Assembly (NCBI RefSeq): GCF_000746205.1
Contig: NZ_JQKV01000007.1
Span: 10,060-74,059 of the forward strand
Length of the DNA: 64,000 bases
Source of the DNA: Halorubrum sp. BV1
Lineage (GTDB): Archaea; Halobacteriota; Halobacteria; Halobacteriales; Haloferacaceae
Reading direction: 5' to 3'
Of this stretch, positions 18,288-26,161 are shown in pieces (positions within the stretch are counted from its first letter, which is position 1; every line of letters starts with the position of its first letter). The translations under genes were made by a program, and so were the position numbers. Under the pieces are notes generated by a model. That model saw only the letters and a list, made by a program, of their open reading frames with translations. It was not told the DNA's origin and did not search any database.

Positions 18288-19178
18288 TCACTCCACCAGG
18301 CGTTCTATCTCCGTGACGAGGATGCCGCTCGCGCCGACGTCCTTGAGCTCCGAGATAGTCGCGAACACGTCGCGCTCCTCGACGACGGCGTGGACCGCGA
18401 CCATCCCGTTGCCGTTCTCGTCTGCCTCCACGTTCATCACGGTCGGGCCGCCCAACCCCGGGATCACGTCTTTCACCTCGTCGAGGCGGTCTTTCGGCGC
18501 GTTCATCATCAGGTAACGGCGCCCGTCGGCGGCGAGGACGGACTCGAAGGCCGTCCGCACCTGCTCGACTTTGGGGTCGTCCGCGACGTCGGCGCGGGCG
18601 AACAGCCGCACGGACGAGGCGAGCACCTCGTCGATCACGGCGAGGCGGTTCACCTGCAGCGTCGTTCCCGTCGAGGTGATGTCGACGATGGCGTCCGCCA
18701 TGTCGACGTGCGGGGTCAGTTCGGTCGCGCCCGTGACCGTGACCACGTCGGCGTCCACTCCCTTTCGGTCGAGGTACTCCCGGGTGACCGTCGGAAACTC
18801 GGTTGCGATCGTCGCGCCCGCCAGATCCTCGACAGTCGCGACGTCGCCGTCTTCCGGCGCGGCGAGCACCAAGCGACAGGAGCCGTAGCCGAGATCGAGG
18901 AGGTCGACCAGATCGTCGTCGCCGGCCGTCGTGCGGTCGTCGGCGACCCCGCCGGACTCCGCGGCCTGATCGAGGCCGGTGACGCCGAGGTCGGCCGCGC
19001 CGTCGCGGACGTATTCGGGGATGTCGGCCGCGCGTGCGTAAAGCACCGTCACCTCGGGATCGACCGTGTCCGCGTACAGCTGGCGGTCCGCGGTCTCCTC
19101 GACGTGGAGGCCGGCGCGTTCTAAAAGCGAGAGCGTCGGATCGTGTAAGCGGCCCTTGTTGGGGACGGCGATGCGCAT
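18288..19178 (-). CDS. hisG: ATP phosphoribosyltransferase
   Basis: A 296-residue enzyme catalysing the first step of histidine synthesis, joining ATP and PRPP. The start is MRIAVPNKGRLHDPTLSLLERAG. The PRPP-binding stretch is ADAIVDITSTGTTLQVNRLAVID, and DLGVTGLDQAAESGG is present. Length indicates the long HisG form with a C-terminal ACT-like regulatory domain (PTVMNVEADENGNGMVAVHAVVEERDVFATISELKDVGASGILV), which gives histidine feedback and does not need HisZ. hisD lies 3.7 kb downstream on the same strand but is separated by unrelated genes. Confidence 0.95.
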   Translation of the reverse strand: MRIAVPNKGRLHDPTLSLLERAGLHVEETADRQLYADTVDPEVTVLYARAADIPEYVRDGAADLGVTGLDQAAESGGVADDRTTAGDDDLVDLLDLGYGSCRLVLAAPEDGDVATVEDLAGATIATEFPTVTREYLDRKGVDADVVTVTGATELTPHVDMADAIVDITSTGTTLQVNRLAVIDEVLASSVRLFARADVADDPKVEQVRTAFESVLAADGRRYLMMNAPKDRLDEVKDVIPGLGGPTVMNVEADENGNGMVAVHAVVEERDVFATISELKDVGASGILVTEIERLVE

Positions 19179-19293
19179 ACTCGACGACTCGCAGGGCGCG
19201 CGGGAAACGTTTTCGTCCGGGCGAGCGCGGTCGGCGGAGTGATGCCCTCTCATCGACGGCCTCGCGGCTCGCGAACTGCTCGCCGCGAAAAGT

Positions 19294-19316
19294 ACGGGCC
19301 GGGAGGGATTCGAACC
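19294..19316 (-). repeat. Partial duplicate of the tRNA-Lys 3' end (att-like)
   Basis: The 23 bases here are identical to 19411-19433, which cover the 3' acceptor and T-arm half of the neighbouring tRNA-Lys gene, in the same orientation and 117 bases apart. An inverted copy of the T-arm (TTCGAATCCCTC) occurs at 19365-19376. Such partial copies are typical scars of tRNA-targeted integration. No integrase remains. Confidence 0.65.
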
Positions 19317-19411
19317 ACGTCCAGACGTGCTCGCTCACTTCGTTCGCTGTGCGCGACTGGCCTCTTCGAATCCCTCTGGCGTTTTCACTGCTCCCGTTGG
19401 TCGCAGGAAAA

Positions 19412-19485
19412 CGGGCCGGGAGGGATTCGAACCCCCGACCGTCCGGTTAAAAGCCGGACGCTCTCCCTAACTGAGCTACCGGCCC
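19412..19485 (-). tRNA. tRNA-Lys (anticodon UUU)
   Basis: On the minus strand this 74-base cloverleaf has acceptor GGGCCGG pairing CCGGCCC. The D-arm is TAGCTCAGTTAGGGAGAG, the anticodon stem-loop has CTTTTAA in the loop (anticodon TTT), and the T-arm contains GGTTCGAATCC. The discriminator is G and CCA is not encoded. No intron is present. Confidence 0.96.
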
Positions 19486-19533
19486 AGACGGACGCGACTA
19501 CGAGCACACCACGGATAAACGTTTAGAAACGCG

Positions 19534-20214
19534 CTACGGCGACCGGGGCGCGCCGCCCTCGTCGCCGAAGTAGTCGTCGAGCGCGGTCGCGACGATGTCG
19601 CCGGGGTCGCGGCCCTCGTTCGAGGCCCGCCGCCGGAGTTCGACGTACGTGTCGAGGGGGAGGTCGACGCCGACGTGCCCGAGCTGCACGCCCGTCTCGC
19701 GGACCGCGCTTTCGACGTCGCGGCCGTCGTTGACCGCCGAGGCGATGGAGCGGACCTCGCGGACCGTCAGGTCGCCGTCGATGGTCGCCCACGCGAGCAG
19801 GTACCGGTCGGTGCCGCCGAGCCGCGCGATGTGTTTGGCCGCACTCGGCGCTATCTGCCCGCTCGCGACCTGCCGGCGGATCGCCTGCGGGAGGTCGTGG
19901 ACGCGCGCCCACTTGCGGATGAACGCCACGCTCACGTCGTCGCCGGCGCGTTCGGCCGCCGTCTTGTACGACCCGACGCCGCGGACGAGCGCCGCGCACG
20001 CGGCCGCACCCCGAAGCATCAACACATGGTCGTCGTCGCCGACGTCGCCGGCCGCGAAGCGCGCCACCGTCTCGGCCGCCTCGGCGACGCTTTCGGGATC
20101 GTCGGGGTCGAAGCCGACCGCCTCGGCGGCGCGCTCGCCCGTGACGGACGGATCCGATCGGACGACCGGCTCGCCGACGGGCGAGCGCCGGTCCGCGCGT
20201 GAATCCTCGGTCAT
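19534..20214 (-). CDS. Conserved haloarchaeal protein with ParB-like helical middle (possibly DUF7119)
   Basis: A 226-residue protein of unknown function. After a polar N-terminus it has a helical region: GVGSYKTAAERAGDDVSVAFIRKWARVHDLPQAI, then SGQIAPSAAKHIARLGGTDRYLLAWATIDGDLTVREVRSIASAV. This recalls the helix-turn-helix and 'I.PSAAKHIARL' style of ParB/Spo0J DNA-binding domains. The C-terminus (VDLPLDTYVELRRRASNEGRDPGDIVATALDDYF) looks like a ribbon-helix-helix-type dimerisation segment. A DNA-binding role is therefore inferred. I recall this as DUF7119 but cannot verify it. It follows the tRNA-Lys gene. Confidence 0.7.
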   Translation of the reverse strand: MTEDSRADRRSPVGEPVVRSDPSVTGERAAEAVGFDPDDPESVAEAAETVARFAAGDVGDDDHVLMLRGAAACAALVRGVGSYKTAAERAGDDVSVAFIRKWARVHDLPQAIRRQVASGQIAPSAAKHIARLGGTDRYLLAWATIDGDLTVREVRSIASAVNDGRDVESAVRETGVQLGHVGVDLPLDTYVELRRRASNEGRDPGDIVATALDDYFGDEGGAPRSP

Positions 20215-20319
20215 GTCGTATTCCTTCGCGGCCGTCTACATAAGCGACCGGCACTCTGGCAGGTTTCGCTCCCGACTGGGACGCGGGAACCGTGACGTCC
20301 GTGCCGCCCGGACCACGGC

Positions 20320-20520
20320 TCAGTCGGCCAGTTCGAAGGCGATCTCGACTTCGGCCTGATACTCCCTGTCGGCCGCGTCCCGGAGCTCGACGCCGAACTC
20401 CTGTACCTCCGCCCAATAGACGTTTTCGAGCGTATCCTCGGCGCGGTCTATCGCGTCGTCGGCCGCGGCCTCGAAGCTCTCCTCGCTCGTGCCGATCATC
20501 GTGATCTTCTTAAATACCAT
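20320..20520 (-). CDS. Dodecin (flavin storage protein)
   Basis: A 66-residue protein forming hollow dodecamers that bind riboflavin or FMN; first characterised in Halobacterium. MVFKKITMIGTSEESFEAAADDAIDRAEDTLENVYWAEVQEFGVELRD matches the family closely, including the flavin-stacking Trp in NVYWAEV and the C-terminal YQAEVEIAFELAD. The length is exact. It has its own promoter, and no riboflavin genes are adjacent. Confidence 0.95.
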   Translation of the reverse strand: MVFKKITMIGTSEESFEAAADDAIDRAEDTLENVYWAEVQEFGVELRDAADREYQAEVEIAFELAD

Positions 20521-20613
20521 GTCATGTGCTGGTTCGGCACACGGGGGCTTGAATGTATCCCCGACCGCGATCGAGGGGATCCGGACGGGCGGTGGAAAAG
20601 GGTGCTCGGCCGT

Positions 20614-20682
20614 AGTCCGGCGAGAACTGGTAGAGCGCAGTCCGGCGAGAACTGGTAGAGCACAGTCCGGCGAGAACTGGCG
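20614..20682. repeat. 25-bp tandem repeat, about 2.8 copies
   Basis: AGTCCGGCGAGAACTGG starts at 20614, 20639 and 20664, each unit being 25 bases with the remaining eight bases varying slightly (TAGAGCGC, TAGAGCAC). It lies between dodecin and the convergently placed neighbour at 20695, in non-coding sequence. Confidence 0.85.
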
Positions 20683-20694
20683 GGTCGCGTCGGA

Positions 20695-21033
20695 CTACGG
20701 ACTGCCCGGCGCGCCTTCCATCACGGCGAAGTCCGCGCCGTCGTCCTCGATGCCGATGACCGCCCAGTCGTACGGCGGCTTCTTCGAGACGAGTCGGTCC
20801 CGGAGATCGCCGGCGTTCTCGCGCCATGTGACGAAACATCGCAGCCGAGGGGTGTCGCCGCCGTCCGCGAGATACGGGTCGAGGTCGTCGTCGTCGAGAC
20901 ACAACACCGTCACGAGGACGCGTCGCCACTTCCGCTCTGCGACGAACTCGCGTCCGTCTTCGCTGACGGTGTATCCGAGTTCACGAAAGACGTCTCTGGC
21001 CTCCGTCGTCGGGGGGATGCTCGCAGGGGCCAT
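20695..21033 (-). CDS. Conserved haloarchaeal hypothetical protein
   Basis: A 112-residue acidic protein: PPTTEARDVFRELGYTVSEDGREFVAERKWRRVLVTVLCLDD, then RLRCFVTWRENAGDLRDRLVSKKPPYDWAVIGIEDDGADFAVM. The alternation of strands and helices suggests a compact alpha/beta fold. No catalytic motif or membrane segment is seen. I believe it belongs to one of the Halobacteria-only DUF families (possibly DUF7116). It has a single-gene unit and no informative neighbours. Confidence 0.65.
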   Translation of the reverse strand: MAPASIPPTTEARDVFRELGYTVSEDGREFVAERKWRRVLVTVLCLDDDDLDPYLADGGDTPRLRCFVTWRENAGDLRDRLVSKKPPYDWAVIGIEDDGADFAVMEGAPGSP

Positions 21034-21145
21034 CTACTTCGACGTTGGCCACCATCCGTGATAAAGTTTCTCACGATTCTGGCGGGCCGCGAGTACGCGT
21101 CGTTCGTGGGAGAGGAGTGGGAGATGACGCCGGATGTCCAGCGGG

Positions 21146-21391
21146 TCACTCGTGGGCCGCGTCCCACTCGTCGGGCTTTTTGATGTTCCCGCAGTCGGTA
21201 CACTGGATCCGGCCCATCGTGTCCATCGCGGTGCCGAAGGAGTCGCAGTTGCCACACCGGAACCCCCAGCGCGACGATCCGTCGGCGTCTTCGAACACGA
21301 CGTAGAAAGGGCCGTCCGCGCCGCGTTCGGCCAGCGTCCGGTCTGTGTACACTCGCTCACCGTCGGTGGTCGTCGAGGCGTCGAGACTCAT
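21146..21391 (-). CDS. DUF5816 family zinc-ribbon protein
   Basis: An 81-residue protein with a C-terminal zinc ribbon: WGFRCGNCDSF followed by GRIQCTDCGNIKKPDEWDAAHE gives the four-cysteine CxxC...CxxC set. The N-terminal part (GERVYTDRTLAERGADGPFYVVFED) forms strands. The family is restricted to haloarchaea and has no known function. ATG at 21389-21391 is preferred to an in-frame upstream ATG, which would add 19 basic residues unlike the family. Confidence 0.85.
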   Translation of the reverse strand: MSLDASTTTDGERVYTDRTLAERGADGPFYVVFEDADGSSRWGFRCGNCDSFGTAMDTMGRIQCTDCGNIKKPDEWDAAHE

Positions 21392-21496
21392 ACGACCCGG
21401 TACCGTCCGGACGGGCTTAAAAACGCGACTCGGAGACGGACGCGACACGTCGAGGTATGGAGCGACTGCGAGCGCCGGGCGCGGAACCGCTGACAG

Positions 21497-21871
21497 TCAC
21501 GTCCGGAACGACTCACCGCAGCCGCACTCGGAGACGACGTTCGGGTTCTCGACCTCGAAGCCGGCGGCCTGGAGACCGTGTTCGTAATCGAGCGTGCTCC
21601 CGCCGATGTAGTTCTGGCTCGCGGGGTCGACGAACACGCGGAGCCCGTGGTGTTCGACGACGAGATCGTCGGCTTCCGGTTCCGTGTCGAACCGCATCCC
21701 GTAGGAGAGACCCGCACAGCCGCCCTGCTGGACGAACAACCGCAGTCCGGCTTCGTCGGTGTCGAGGCCTTCGCCCTCCAGAAGAGAGAGCGCCTCCGAC
21801 GCGGCGTCGGGGGTCACCTCGATCGCCGGCTCGCTCCCGCCGCCGTCTGTATCGGCCGTCTCGGTACTCAT
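21497..21871 (-). CDS. Iron-sulfur cluster assembly accessory protein (HesB/IscA/ErpA family)
   Basis: A 124-residue A-type Fe-S carrier. The three cluster-binding cysteines are present: QQGGCAGLSYGM and the C-terminal SECGCGESF. The typical DPASQNYIGGSTLDYEHGLQAAGFEVENPN lies between them. It probably passes clusters to apo-proteins such as the ferredoxin and helicase of this window. An acidic N-terminal leader (STETADTDGGGSEPAIEVTPDAA) is a halophilic feature. The ATG at 21869-21871 is chosen over one nine codons upstream. Confidence 0.92.
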   Translation of the reverse strand: MSTETADTDGGGSEPAIEVTPDAASEALSLLEGEGLDTDEAGLRLFVQQGGCAGLSYGMRFDTEPEADDLVVEHHGLRVFVDPASQNYIGGSTLDYEHGLQAAGFEVENPNVVSECGCGESFRT

Positions 21872-22077
21872 GCTCGCCTGTTCCGTCCGCGTGGCCAAAA
21901 CCCTGCCGGCGAGTGCGCGGTCGGCGTGACCCTGAGTGGTTACGTCGACGCGATGCTCCGAGCGTGACGCGACGGTGACGCACCGATGACGCGACGGTGA
22001 CGCGACGCTCGATTGACCTCGGCGCGGGAGCGACCGCGGCCGCCAGACCTACCTCGTTCGACGACGACCGGCAAGGC

Positions 22078-22716
22078 GTGACCGATCCACACGCCGACAC
22101 CGCGGACGCCGCAGACGGAGAGTCCGGAGACAGCGACGCGACCATCCGCGACGCCGCAGACGCGCCGTCAGAGGCCGAATCGCCCCCGGAATCCGACGCC
22201 GTGGCCGCCGGCGGCGTCGGCGACGGCGACGCGATCGATCCGGAGATCGTGATGTCGCGGCTCATCGAGGTCGACGCGCTAATCGAAGACGGAGAGACGC
22301 TCGCGCTCACGGCGTCGTTCCGCGAGGCGCTCGACGCACGGATCGGGTCGCTCCGTGAGGAGTCCGATACGACCCTCGCCGAGCGGGCGGCCGCGATCGC
22401 CGGGGAGGGCGTCACTGGATACGCTCATGAGGGGCGGATCATGCTCGCCGGAACGCCCGGCGTGTGGCTCCCCCGGGCGATAGCGCTCGCCGAGGTCGCG
22501 GCCGCGTCGGAACTTCGCGAGCGAGGCGTCGGCGACGCGCTCTCCCGTGAAGCGGCCCGTCCCATCCGGATGCTTCTCGACGCCTGTCCTGTCTGTGACG
22601 GGGCGATAGCGGAGACGACGCTCGGGCAGTGCCTCGACGATCCGAACGGCGACCCGGACCTGTCCGTCCGCGCCTGTACCGACTGCGACGCGATCGTCTT
22701 CGGCGACCAACGCTGA
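22078..22716 (+). CDS. Conserved hypothetical protein with C-terminal CxxC pairs
   Basis: A protein of about 212 residues if it starts at GTG 22078 (VTDPHADTADAADG). A GTG at 21997 would add 27 residues but lies in GACGCGACGGTG-type repetitive sequence. The first ~60 residues are acidic and disordered. The conserved part starts at AIDPEIVMSRLIEVDALIEDGETLAL. The C-terminus has two cysteine pairs, LLDACPVCDGAI and VRACTDCDAIVFG, likely a zinc site. HEGRIMLAGTPGVWLPRAIALAEVAAASELRERG is helical. No function can be assigned. Confidence 0.65.
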   Translation: MTDPHADTADAADGESGDSDATIRDAADAPSEAESPPESDAVAAGGVGDGDAIDPEIVMSRLIEVDALIEDGETLALTASFREALDARIGSLREESDTTLAERAAAIAGEGVTGYAHEGRIMLAGTPGVWLPRAIALAEVAAASELRERGVGDALSREAARPIRMLLDACPVCDGAIAETTLGQCLDDPNGDPDLSVRACTDCDAIVFGDQR

Positions 22717-22859
22717 CGGGCCGGCGCCCGCCGCGGCACCGAAATCGGGATGATCTCGATTCCCCAGCGCCACAACAGCAAGCTGGCGCTCCCGACGAGT
22801 GGCGGGCGGAGCGAGCCGGCGTCGAAAGCCGAGCGCGGCGCGTGACGCCTGCAGTGTGG

Positions 22860-24137
22860 CTACTCGAACCGCTTGCGGACGCTCTCGGCGTGCGCCTCCA
22901 ACCCCTCCGCGTCCGCGAGCGTCGTGATCGTCTCGGAGAGGCCCGAGAGCGCGTCGCGGTCGAGCCGCTGGACCGTCGACGACCGGAGGAACGTGTCGAC
23001 GGAGAGGCCGCCGTAGCGCTTCGCACCCCCGTTCGTCGGGAGCACGTGGTTCGTCCCGGTCGCGTAGTCGCCGGCGGCGACGGGCGAGTACGGACCGAGG
23101 AAGACGGAGCCGGCGTTCGAGATCCGGGCGAGCAGCGCCTCGTCGTCGTCGGCCACGATCGAGAGGTGCTCGGCGGCGTACTCCTCGGCGAACAGCACGG
23201 CTTCGGGCATCGAGCGCGCGTGGAGGACGCCGGAAGCCTCGTTGTCGAGGGCGGCTCGGATCGTCTCTTCGCGCTCGCGGCCCGCTACCTGCTCTTCGAC
23301 CGCGTCCGCGACCGCGTCGGCGACGGCGGCGTCGTCGGTGACGGCCACGACGGAGGCGTTCGGGTCGTGTTCGGCCTGCGCCACGAGGTCTGCCGCCACG
23401 AGGTCGGGATCCGCGGTGCCGTCGGCGAGCACGAGCACCTCGCTCGGGCCGGCGAGGAAGTCGATCTCGACGTCGCCCTGCACGACCGACTTCGCGGCGG
23501 TGACCCACTTGTTACCGGGCCCCACGATCTTCTGCGTGTTCGTCACCGTCTCCGTCCCGTACGCGAGCGCGGCGATCGCCTGTGCGCCGCCGACCTGATA
23601 CACCGCGTCCGCGCCGGCCTCGTGTATCGCCGCGAGCGTGACGGGGTTGAGGTCGTCGGCGGGCGGGGTGGCGACCGCGACGTGGTCGACGCCGGCCACG
23701 GTCGCGGGGATCACGCCCATCAGCGCGCTGGAGGGGTACGCCGCCGCGCCGCCGGGGACGTACACGCCGGCGCGGTCGATCGGGCGGAACCGACGGCCGA
23801 GTTCGCGGTCGCCGAACTCCTCGCGCCAGTCTTCGGGCCGCTGTCGCTCGTGGAACTCGCGGATGTTTGCGGCGGCGTCGCGGACCGCATCCAAGACGGG
23901 GTCGGTCGCGTCGTCGAGTTCCGTGTGCGCGCGCTCCGCGTCGTCGGTGACATCGATGTTGCCGACGGCCACGCCGTCGAACTCCTCCGAGAACTCGCGC
24001 AGCGCGGCGTCGCCCTCCTCGCGCACCCGGCCGACGATGTCGCTCACGTCGTCGCGCACCGCCTCGACGCCGGCGTCGCGCTCGAAGAAGGCGCGGCGCT
24101 CGGCCGGCGAGAGGTCGGCGACGGTTCGTACGTTCAT
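22860..24137 (-). CDS. hisD: Histidinol dehydrogenase
   Basis: A 425-residue Zn- and NAD-dependent enzyme oxidising L-histidinol to histidine in two steps. Signatures: AGVYVPGGAAAYPSSALMGVIPATVAGV, GGAQAIAALAYGTETV, VGPGNKWVTAAK, IDFLAGPSEVLVLAD and the zinc/active-site region VADLVAQAEHDPNA. C-terminal NHVLPTNGGAKRYGGLSVDTFLR is also conserved. ATG 24135-24137 (MNVRTVADLSPAERR) fits the family. It is downstream of the crtB/membrane-protein pair on the same strand with a 70-base gap, so it probably has its own promoter. Confidence 0.97.
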   Translation of the reverse strand: MNVRTVADLSPAERRAFFERDAGVEAVRDDVSDIVGRVREEGDAALREFSEEFDGVAVGNIDVTDDAERAHTELDDATDPVLDAVRDAAANIREFHERQRPEDWREEFGDRELGRRFRPIDRAGVYVPGGAAAYPSSALMGVIPATVAGVDHVAVATPPADDLNPVTLAAIHEAGADAVYQVGGAQAIAALAYGTETVTNTQKIVGPGNKWVTAAKSVVQGDVEIDFLAGPSEVLVLADGTADPDLVAADLVAQAEHDPNASVVAVTDDAAVADAVADAVEEQVAGREREETIRAALDNEASGVLHARSMPEAVLFAEEYAAEHLSIVADDDEALLARISNAGSVFLGPYSPVAAGDYATGTNHVLPTNGGAKRYGGLSVDTFLRSSTVQRLDRDALSGLSETITTLADAEGLEAHAESVRKRFE

Positions 24138-24207
24138 ACGGCCGTCTCCGGGCCGCGGCGGGAAGGAGATTCCGACTCGGGAACCCCAGGGGCTGGGAAC
24201 AGCACCG

Positions 24208-24417
24208 TCACTCAAGCGGACGAACGCCCGTCACGTCGAGCGCCGCGCGGACCGAAAGCCCCGCGAGGAGCGCGACGGCGGCGAACAGGACGGGGGCGGA
24301 CACCGCAACGGCGAGGTCATACGAGCCGAGCGTCCGAGCCAGACCGCGGAGGATGAACGCCGCGAATCCGAGGCCGAACGCGAGCAGCGTGAGAGAGACG
24401 AATCGGGATCGGTCCAT
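24208..24417 (-). CDS. Small membrane protein downstream of phytoene synthase
   Basis: A 69-residue protein with two transmembrane helices, FVSLTLLAFGLGFAAFILRGLA and LAVAVSAPVLFAAVALLAGL. MDRS and a short charged C-terminus flank them. It starts four bases after the crtB stop codon and is probably co-transcribed with it. A role in carotenoid synthesis or membrane organisation is possible but unproven. The family is not recognised. Confidence 0.7.
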   Translation of the reverse strand: MDRSRFVSLTLLAFGLGFAAFILRGLARTLGSYDLAVAVSAPVLFAAVALLAGLSVRAALDVTGVRPLE

Positions 24418-24421
24418 CGGT

Positions 24422-25387
24422 TCAGTCGGTCTGGGCGACGCTCGGGCCGTGCGGTCCGTGCTCGCGGTGGTCGCGGGAGGCGTCGAAGCCGCCACACATC
24501 TCGTAGAAGACCGCCTCCGGGTCGCGCGTCCACTGCCACTTCCAGCGAGTCCGGACGAGAAGCGAGAGCTTCCGAGACAAAGCGAGTTCCGGCGTCGTCG
24601 AGACGGTGTCGTACCCGAGGTTCCGGATGAGCCGATGGTGGTCGGCGTACAGGACCGACGCGAGAAGCACCGCGAACTGGCAGTCCTCGGGGAGGTACTT
24701 GATCCCCGCGACGCCCTCCTCGTAGAGCCGCTCGGTGCGGGCGAGCTCCGAGCGGATCGCGGCCGCGACGCGGTCGTCGAACTCCAACTCGAGGATCTGG
24801 CGTTCGCTCACGCCGTGCGCTTCGAGGGTTTCGAGCGGGAGGTAGATCCGGTCGCGCTCGACGACGTCCTCGCGGACGTCGCGGATGAAGTTCGTCATCT
24901 GGAACGCCTCGCCGAGCTTCGTCGCGTGCGGAAGCGCCCGCGCTTCCGTCTCCGGATCCAAGTCCATGATCGCCGTCATCATCCGACCGACCGCCGCCGC
25001 CGACCCGTTCATGTACGTCTCCAGTTCCTCGTAGGTCTCGTATCGGTCGGTGTCGATATCGCTCTCCATCGCGTCGACGAACGCGTGGACGTCGGCGTCG
25101 TCGATGCCGCGTTCCGCACAGACGGTCGCGAACGCGTCCAACACCGGGTCGTCGGTCTGTTCCTCGCCGAGGGCGGCTCGACGGAGCCGTTCGAGTTCCG
25201 CGCGCTGTTCGTCCGGAGGCCCGGTGTCGGGGGCGTCGACGATCTCGTCTGCGATCCGGAAGAAGCCGTACAGCACGTACGTCGGACGGCGGATCCGTTT
25301 CGGGAGCACCCGCGTCGCGACGTGGAAGGTCGTGCCGGTGCGGCGTTGGATCCGCTTGCTCCGGGCGACCTGTGTCTTCTCTACCAT
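24422..25387 (-). CDS. crtB: Phytoene synthase (squalene/phytoene synthase family)
   Basis: A 321-residue prenyltransferase joining two geranylgeranyl diphosphates head-to-head, the first committed step to bacterioruberin and retinal. The first aspartate-rich motif is DEIVDAPD near residue 47 and the second is NFIRDVREDVVERDRIYLP near residue 165. YVLYGFFRIADE is also typical. A four-base spacing to the small membrane protein suggests an operon. The desaturase-like gene and brp of the same pathway are 5-8 kb away. Squalene synthase is the alternative; the sequence around DVREDVVERDR favours phytoene synthase. Confidence 0.85.
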   Translation of the reverse strand: MVEKTQVARSKRIQRRTGTTFHVATRVLPKRIRRPTYVLYGFFRIADEIVDAPDTGPPDEQRAELERLRRAALGEEQTDDPVLDAFATVCAERGIDDADVHAFVDAMESDIDTDRYETYEELETYMNGSAAAVGRMMTAIMDLDPETEARALPHATKLGEAFQMTNFIRDVREDVVERDRIYLPLETLEAHGVSERQILELEFDDRVAAAIRSELARTERLYEEGVAGIKYLPEDCQFAVLLASVLYADHHRLIRNLGYDTVSTTPELALSRKLSLLVRTRWKWQWTRDPEAVFYEMCGGFDASRDHREHGPHGPSVAQTD

Positions 25388-25583
25388 GCTGCCCTCTGCG
25401 GGCCGGCAGGGCGGATCGATAGCGGGTCGCCAGTCATGCAAAATGACTGGGACTCCACGAACATAACAGTTCGCCCGGTGTCGATTTCGGAGGGAGCACC
25501 GGCGTCGACAGCGGCCGACGCGACTGCAAACCGCGTCCTGCAGACTGACTCATCGGCGGTGCGACGGTCGCGTTTGGACGTGG

Positions 25584-25591
25584 TTTTTTTA
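25584..25591 (+). promoter_or_regulatory. TATA box upstream of the EamA leader ORF
   Basis: TTTTTTTA within GGTTTTTTTACGG (25582-25594) lies 27-34 bases before ATG 25618 of the short ORF, the normal spacing for a leaderless start. The identical 13-mer is the promoter of brp at 32352-32364. Confidence 0.6.
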
Positions 25592-25617
25592 CGGCCGCCA
25601 GATGTGGAGGGAAACAG

Positions 25618-25668
25618 ATGGCCCACCGACACGTAAAAACCGATGATCCGGAGGGGGCGCTCCCGTGA
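25618..25668 (+). CDS. Putative 16-codon upstream ORF coupled to the EamA gene
   Basis: ATG 25618 reads MAHRHVKTDDPEGALP and its TGA (25666-25668) overlaps the GTG start of the transporter as GTGA. A Shine-Dalgarno-like GGAGG (25650-25654) sits inside it, ten bases before the GTG. The promoter spacing predicts that the mRNA begins at this ATG. It resembles no protein. It may simply recruit ribosomes, or could sense translation. Confidence 0.45.
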   Translation: MAHRHVKTDDPEGALP

Positions 25669-26078
25669 GCTACGTGTTGTGGGCACTGCTGGCGATGGGC
25701 TGTTATTCGTTCGCGTTCCTGTTCATGAAAATTGCGCTTCAGGACCTGCCGACGTTCACCGTCATGCCGATCGCCGTCGGCACCCTGGCCGCGGGAGCGG
25801 TGGCCGTGGCGGCCGTGTTCGGCGAGTGGTCGGTCCCGTCGGTGACGAGCCGACCGATCGGGTTTGCACTCGCAGCAGGGCTCTGTCTCACCGGGGCCGT
25901 CGTGGGGTATTTCCGCGCCCTCTCGACCGGTCCGGTCAGTGTCGTCGTGCCGATCTTCGGGATGTTCCTCGTCGGTGGTGCGCTCCTCGGAATCGTCGTA
26001 TTGGGTGAGGCGCTTACGGTCAAGAAGGCCGTCGGCATCGCGTTCGGGGCCGTTGCAGTCGTCCTCATCGCCACGTGA
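25665..26078 (+). CDS. Half-size EamA/DMT-superfamily transporter
   Basis: A 137-residue protein with about five membrane helices, MSYVLWALLAMGCYSFAFLFMKIAL through VKKAVGIAFGAVAVVLIAT. PVSVVVPIFGMFLVGGALLGIVVLGEALTV is the typical EamA repeat end. Full EamA carriers have ten helices; a five-helix unit must dimerise, like small multidrug resistance proteins. Substrate is unknown. The GTG start is supported by overlap with the upstream ORF and by the Shine-Dalgarno at 25650-25654. Confidence 0.85.
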   Translation: MSYVLWALLAMGCYSFAFLFMKIALQDLPTFTVMPIAVGTLAAGAVAVAAVFGEWSVPSVTSRPIGFALAAGLCLTGAVVGYFRALSTGPVSVVVPIFGMFLVGGALLGIVVLGEALTVKKAVGIAFGAVAVVLIAT

Positions 26079-26161
26079 TACGGCGGTCTGTACACGCGGA
26101 TTCATCCGTTTCACGATCGGTTTGGATGCGTTTCCTCTGGGTCGGGCGCTTCCGATGTTGC

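Noticed and set aside
19239..19526. A 95-codon plus-strand frame reading GPGGIRTPDRPVKSRTLS
   Set aside because: This is the well-known false translation of a tRNA gene and its partial copy.
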